Assembly (NCBI RefSeq): GCF_030486405.1
Contig: NZ_CP129613.1
Span: forward strand, 6,200,001-6,264,000
Source of the DNA: Mycolicibacterium sp. HK-90
GTDB lineage: Bacteria; Actinomycetota; Actinomycetes; Mycobacteriales; Mycobacteriaceae
Length of the DNA stretch: 64,000 nucleotides
Direction: 5' to 3'
A program made the position numbers and the translations under genes. Below are positions 61,593-64,000 of the stretch, in pieces (positions within the stretch are counted from its first letter, which is position 1; every line of letters starts with the position of its first letter). The notes under the pieces are model-generated. The model searched no databases. It had not been told where the DNA came from and saw only the letters and a list, made by a program, of their open reading frames with translations.

Positions 61593-61641
61593 ACCCCCAG
61601 GCTGGCACCTCAACAACGGTTGAGGTCAACCGCCGCGAGCG

Positions 61642-62193
61642 TCAGGCGCTCTTGCGGCGAGCCTTGCCGGCCGCGCCACGTTCGGTCGGCGCACCTTCGT
61701 GCGCCAGCTTTCCCCCCGCGCTCTCCAGGTGGGCTCGCACGAACCACTGGAACTTCTCCAGTTCGGCGGCGTGGTCGATGAGCACGTCCTGGGAGACCAG
61801 ATCCAGCTTCTCCAGCCGGTCGATCGACTTACGGATGTCCTCGATCACCCCGTTGTAGACGAGGTCGAGTGCGGCGAGGTGGGCCTGTACGTTGTCCCGT
61901 CCGACGGAGTAGTCGTCCCACGTGCGATCGGCGATGATCGCCCCCGGGGTGCCCTTCGGCGATTTGCCCAGCGCGGCAATTCGTTCGGCCACCTCGTCGG
62001 CATAGGCCCGCACGAGCGCCACCTGCGGGTCGATCATCTCGTGCACCCCGATGAAGTTCGGACCGACGACGTTCCAGTGGATGTGCTTCAGCGTCAGATG
62101 CAGGTCGTTGTAGGTGCTGAGCTGCTTCTGCAGCAGGTCGGCCACTTCGGAGCCCTGCTTGTCGGTCAGACCGGGAATGGTGAACGCAGTCAT
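61642..62193 (-). CDS. dps: DNA starvation/stress protein Dps
   Basis: A 183-aa ferritin-like protein nearly identical in sequence to M. smegmatis Dps1. The ferroxidase residues are in LTLKHIHWNVVGPNFIGVHE and ALVRAYADEVAERIAALGKS. The basic tail GAAGKARRKSA binds DNA. Dps protects DNA by oxidising Fe(II) with H2O2 and by coating it in stationary phase. The ATG at 62193 gives MTAFTIPGLTDKQGSEVADL, matching the family start; the frame opens to 62253. A SigF-like promoter lies just upstream. Confidence 0.97.
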   Translation of the reverse strand: MTAFTIPGLTDKQGSEVADLLQKQLSTYNDLHLTLKHIHWNVVGPNFIGVHEMIDPQVALVRAYADEVAERIAALGKSPKGTPGAIIADRTWDDYSVGRDNVQAHLAALDLVYNGVIEDIRKSIDRLEKLDLVSQDVLIDHAAELEKFQWFVRAHLESAGGKLAHEGAPTERGAAGKARRKSA

Positions 62194-62230
62194 TGCGGAT
62201 CCTTTCGGTTCACGATCGGTCCCACCCGGG

Positions 62231-62255
62231 TACCCGGCAAGCACGCGGGACAATC
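62231..62255 (-). promoter_or_regulatory. Candidate SigF-type promoter of dps
   Basis: On the minus strand GATT (62255-62252) and GGGTA (62235-62231) are 16 bp apart, close to the mycobacterial SigF consensus GTTT-N16-GGGTA. It lies about 38 bases before the dps ATG, within the short gap to the glycosylase gene. Confidence 0.45.
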
Positions 62256-62260
62256 ACCGT

Positions 62261-63160
62261 CTAGATCACACGTAGGTTCGGGATGGCCTGACGCGCGCCG
62301 AAGCGTGGATTGTGGGCCAGCCCACTGGCTTCCAACAACCGCACGGCCCGCTGCCGGTGTGGGCGCAGCGGCTCCAGCAGTTCGATCATGGCCGCGTCGT
62401 CGATCGGATGGCCCAGCAGACTGCGGCCCACCACGGTGGACAGGTGATAGTCGCCCACCGACAGCGCGTCGGCGTCGCCGAACGCCCGCTGCACGGTTTC
62501 CGCTGCGGTCCACTCGCCGACGCCGGGCAGCGATCGCAGGGCTGTGACGGCCCGTTCGGCGATCAGGCGCTCGAGGGAATCAGCACGCTGGGCACAGCCG
62601 ACGATGGTGCGGGCCCGCCCCGGATCCACGTTGGCGCGGTGAAATTCCCACGACGGGATACGCCGCCACACCTCGGCGCTCGGCATCACCCGCATCCCGG
62701 TTGGCGCCGGCCCGGGGGCCGGGGCACCGTACTTGCTCACCAGTCGGCGCCAGGCCCGCCAGGCGTCCATACCCGAGACCCGTTGTTCGATGATCGCGGG
62801 AATCAGCGCCTCCAGCACCCGGCCACTACGCCCGAGACGCAGGTGTGGCACCCGGCGGTGGGCCTCGGCGATCGTCGGTTCGACCGGGTCGAAGCCGGCG
62901 GCATCGTCGTCGGCGCCCATCAGGGCGGGGAATCCGGCCAGGAACTCAGCGCTGCCGGGTCCCCACGTCTCGCAGTCCACCGTGCCGGGAGCCGACTTGG
63001 TGATCCGCGCCGTGACCGGGCCGCCGGACACCAGGCTGGTGAGCCAGAGTGCTCCATCGGGGCCGGTCCGGTAGCAGGGGTTGCCGCCACCACGGCGCCA
63101 CGGCGCCAGCGTCAGACCCGGGCTGGCCGGACCATCGAAGACGACGCTGGTTGCGGGCAC
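62261..63160 (-). CDS. AlkA-like DNA-3-methyladenine glycosylase (HhH-GPD)
   Basis: A 299-aa base-excision repair enzyme. The helix-hairpin-helix is LRSLPGVGEWTAAETVQRAF and the catalytic Asp falls in DADALSVGDYHLSTVVG. The N-terminal 110 residues form an AlkA_N-like beta domain. ALIPAIIEQRVSGMDAWRAW matches the helix that contacts DNA. It removes alkylated bases. The GTG start at 63160 follows the DUF427 stop by 9 bases, so both may be cotranscribed. Confidence 0.88.
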   Translation of the reverse strand: MPATSVVFDGPASPGLTLAPWRRGGGNPCYRTGPDGALWLTSLVSGGPVTARITKSAPGTVDCETWGPGSAEFLAGFPALMGADDDAAGFDPVEPTIAEAHRRVPHLRLGRSGRVLEALIPAIIEQRVSGMDAWRAWRRLVSKYGAPAPGPAPTGMRVMPSAEVWRRIPSWEFHRANVDPGRARTIVGCAQRADSLERLIAERAVTALRSLPGVGEWTAAETVQRAFGDADALSVGDYHLSTVVGRSLLGHPIDDAAMIELLEPLRPHRQRAVRLLEASGLAHNPRFGARQAIPNLRVI

Positions 63161-63169
63161 CGCACCAGA

Positions 63170-63526
63170 TTAGGTCAGGACGATGTCGGCCTTGTCCGGG
63201 TAGAACGCCAGGTGATCGGCGATCTCGGCCACGGCCGGGTACGGCTGCTCGTACGTCCAGATCGCATCTTCGACCCCGCCGACGTGGAAATAGTTCGCCT
63301 CACCCTTGTACGGGCAGTAGGTGGTGGTGTCGCTGCGGGTGAGCGTGGCGGTCACGTCGGCGCGGGGGATGTACTGGACCGCGGGGTAGGTCGATTCCTG
63401 GAGGGTCAGCGCATTGTCGGTTTCGGCAACCACCTCGCCGTTGACCCGCACGGTCACGTGTCTGCCCGTGGGCGTGACCGTGATGGGGTGTGCAGCGTTT
63501 GGTTGCAACACGGGACGATCGGTCAT
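63170..63526 (-). CDS. DUF427 domain-containing protein
   Basis: A 118-aa protein of the DUF427 family: HVTVRVNGEVVAETDNALTL, YPAVQYIPRADV and TYCPYKGEANYFHVGGVED are the conserved segments. Family function is unknown. It has no signal or helix and is probably cytoplasmic. It is divergent from the SRPBCC gene by 53 bases and upstream of the AlkA-like gene. Confidence 0.9.
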   Translation of the reverse strand: MTDRPVLQPNAAHPITVTPTGRHVTVRVNGEVVAETDNALTLQESTYPAVQYIPRADVTATLTRSDTTTYCPYKGEANYFHVGGVEDAIWTYEQPYPAVAEIADHLAFYPDKADIVLT

Positions 63527-63579
63527 AGCTGGTTCAACACCTCTGGTCGGGCTGTTCTTCCGGTGCCTACGATCAAGCC

Positions 63580-64000
63580 ATGACTGCTCCCGTGAAAGCC
63601 ACCGTGTCCATCGCCGCCGATCCTGCGGCGGTGTACGCGCTCATCACCGACCTGCCCACGCTGGCCTCACTGGCCGAGGAGGCGCATGCGATGGAGTGGC
63701 AGAAGGGCACCACCGCCACCCCGGGTTCGGTTTTCAAGGGCCACAATCGCAACGGCGCCAAGAACTGGAGCACCATCTGCACCGTGACCGACGCCGAGCC
63801 GGGCAAGACGTTCGCCTTCGACGTGAAGTCCCTGGTGTTCCCGGTCGCGCACTGGCGCTATGACATCGCGGCCACCGACGGCGGCTGCACGGTCACCGAG
63901 TCCACCTGGGATCGTCGCGCGGGCTGGTTCAAGAAGGTCGCGGGCCTGGCCACCGGGATCAGCGATCGCGACAGTGCCAACGCCGAGCACATCCAACTCA
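63580..64000 (+). CDS. SRPBCC family protein, truncated by the window edge
   Basis: The first 140 codons of a START/SRPBCC-fold protein: VKATVSIAADPAAVYALITD, SVFKGHNRNGAKNWSTICTV and FDVKSLVFPVAHWRYDIAAT followed by a WDRRAGWFKK segment. Such proteins bind hydrophobic ligands, polyketides or lipids. The ATG at 63580 is preceded by TACGAT 6 bases upstream and no Shine-Dalgarno, so it may be leaderless. The stop lies beyond the window. Confidence 0.85.
   Translation, partial: MTAPVKATVSIAADPAAVYALITDLPTLASLAEEAHAMEWQKGTTATPGSVFKGHNRNGAKNWSTICTVTDAEPGKTFAFDVKSLVFPVAHWRYDIAATDGGCTVTESTWDRRAGWFKKVAGLATGISDRDSANAEHIQL

Noticed and set aside
1..64000. tRNA, rRNA, CRISPR arrays, transposases or integrases
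   Set aside because: No cloverleaf, rRNA or regularly spaced repeat pattern, and no transposase or integrase motifs, were seen in any reading frame, though a covariance-model search was not possible.

Overview
The window is high-GC actinobacterial DNA and almost certainly comes from a rapidly growing Mycolicibacterium related to M. smegmatis. Three things point there: product identity (EspR, EthA/EthR, Dps, BfrB, PheA and an Rv3852-type Hns are all of mycobacterial type), many GTG/TTG starts and leaderless-looking promoters, and gene order. From serS to gltB the backbone follows, from memory, the M. tuberculosis order Rv3834c (serS) to Rv3859c (gltB), with extra genes inserted. This segment lies fairly close to oriC in mycobacteria.

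Layout. 1-4719: end of a DUF5718 gene, a hemerythrin-like protein and a giant SARP/AAA/TPR regulator. 4738-11577: serS, a septum-formation membrane protein, a zincin-like protein, a small Cys-rich protein, a histidine phosphatase, pheA, an IdeR-box-preceded DUF2470 gene and a CPBP protease. 11603-18004: LCP cell-wall ligase, bfrB ferritin with two IdeR-like boxes, glpQ, DUF4328, rhodanese, an intergenic cluster of DnaA-like boxes, a 52-aa membrane protein, sodA and an Rv3847 homologue. 18005-22230: a long non-coding stretch, espR, then an inserted ImmA/IrrE protease plus MAB_1171c-type membrane protein and a Thr-rich secreted protein. 22442-27683: DUF6474 (Rv3850 type), a copper YcnI-CopC-CopD cassette, hns, a TipA-like MerR regulator with a textbook 19-bp-spacer promoter, and rraA.

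27830-31664 is accessory: a Pro-rich membrane protein and two tandem sigma factors, each fused to a zinc-finger (anti-sigma-like), membrane and Pro-rich tail. The second carries a one-base frameshift. A small secreted protein follows. 31742-33932 is ethA/ethR with a clear three-dyad operator. 33957-41996 holds a Y-family polymerase with a LexA box on its start codon, small membrane proteins, a PHP protein, an ArsR-SulP pair, an aldehyde dehydrogenase, an MDMPI-fold protein and an F420-type LLM oxidoreductase. 42071-44012 is a patchy, less GC-rich stretch with a 46-codon ORF, an orphan C-terminal coding remnant and a membrane-anchored propeller-like protein. 44041-49115 is a candidate catabolic cassette: three overlapping hydrolase genes (amidohydrolase, amidase, nitrilase-fold) divergent from a LuxR-type regulator. 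49112-55151 is gltD-gltB. 55546 to the end holds a CopB-type P1B ATPase with a CsoR-like operator, a thioesterase, a ClC channel, aqpZ, an MBL hydrolase, dps, an AlkA-like glycosylase, DUF427 and the start of an SRPBCC gene.

Themes: iron and oxidative stress (bfrB, DUF2470, sodA, dps), copper (YcnI/CopC/CopD, CopB), DNA damage (dinB, AlkA) and envelope stress (fused sigma factors, LCP, EspR). All product calls come from reading translated sequence; no database search was run. M. tuberculosis locus names are recalled, not computed.
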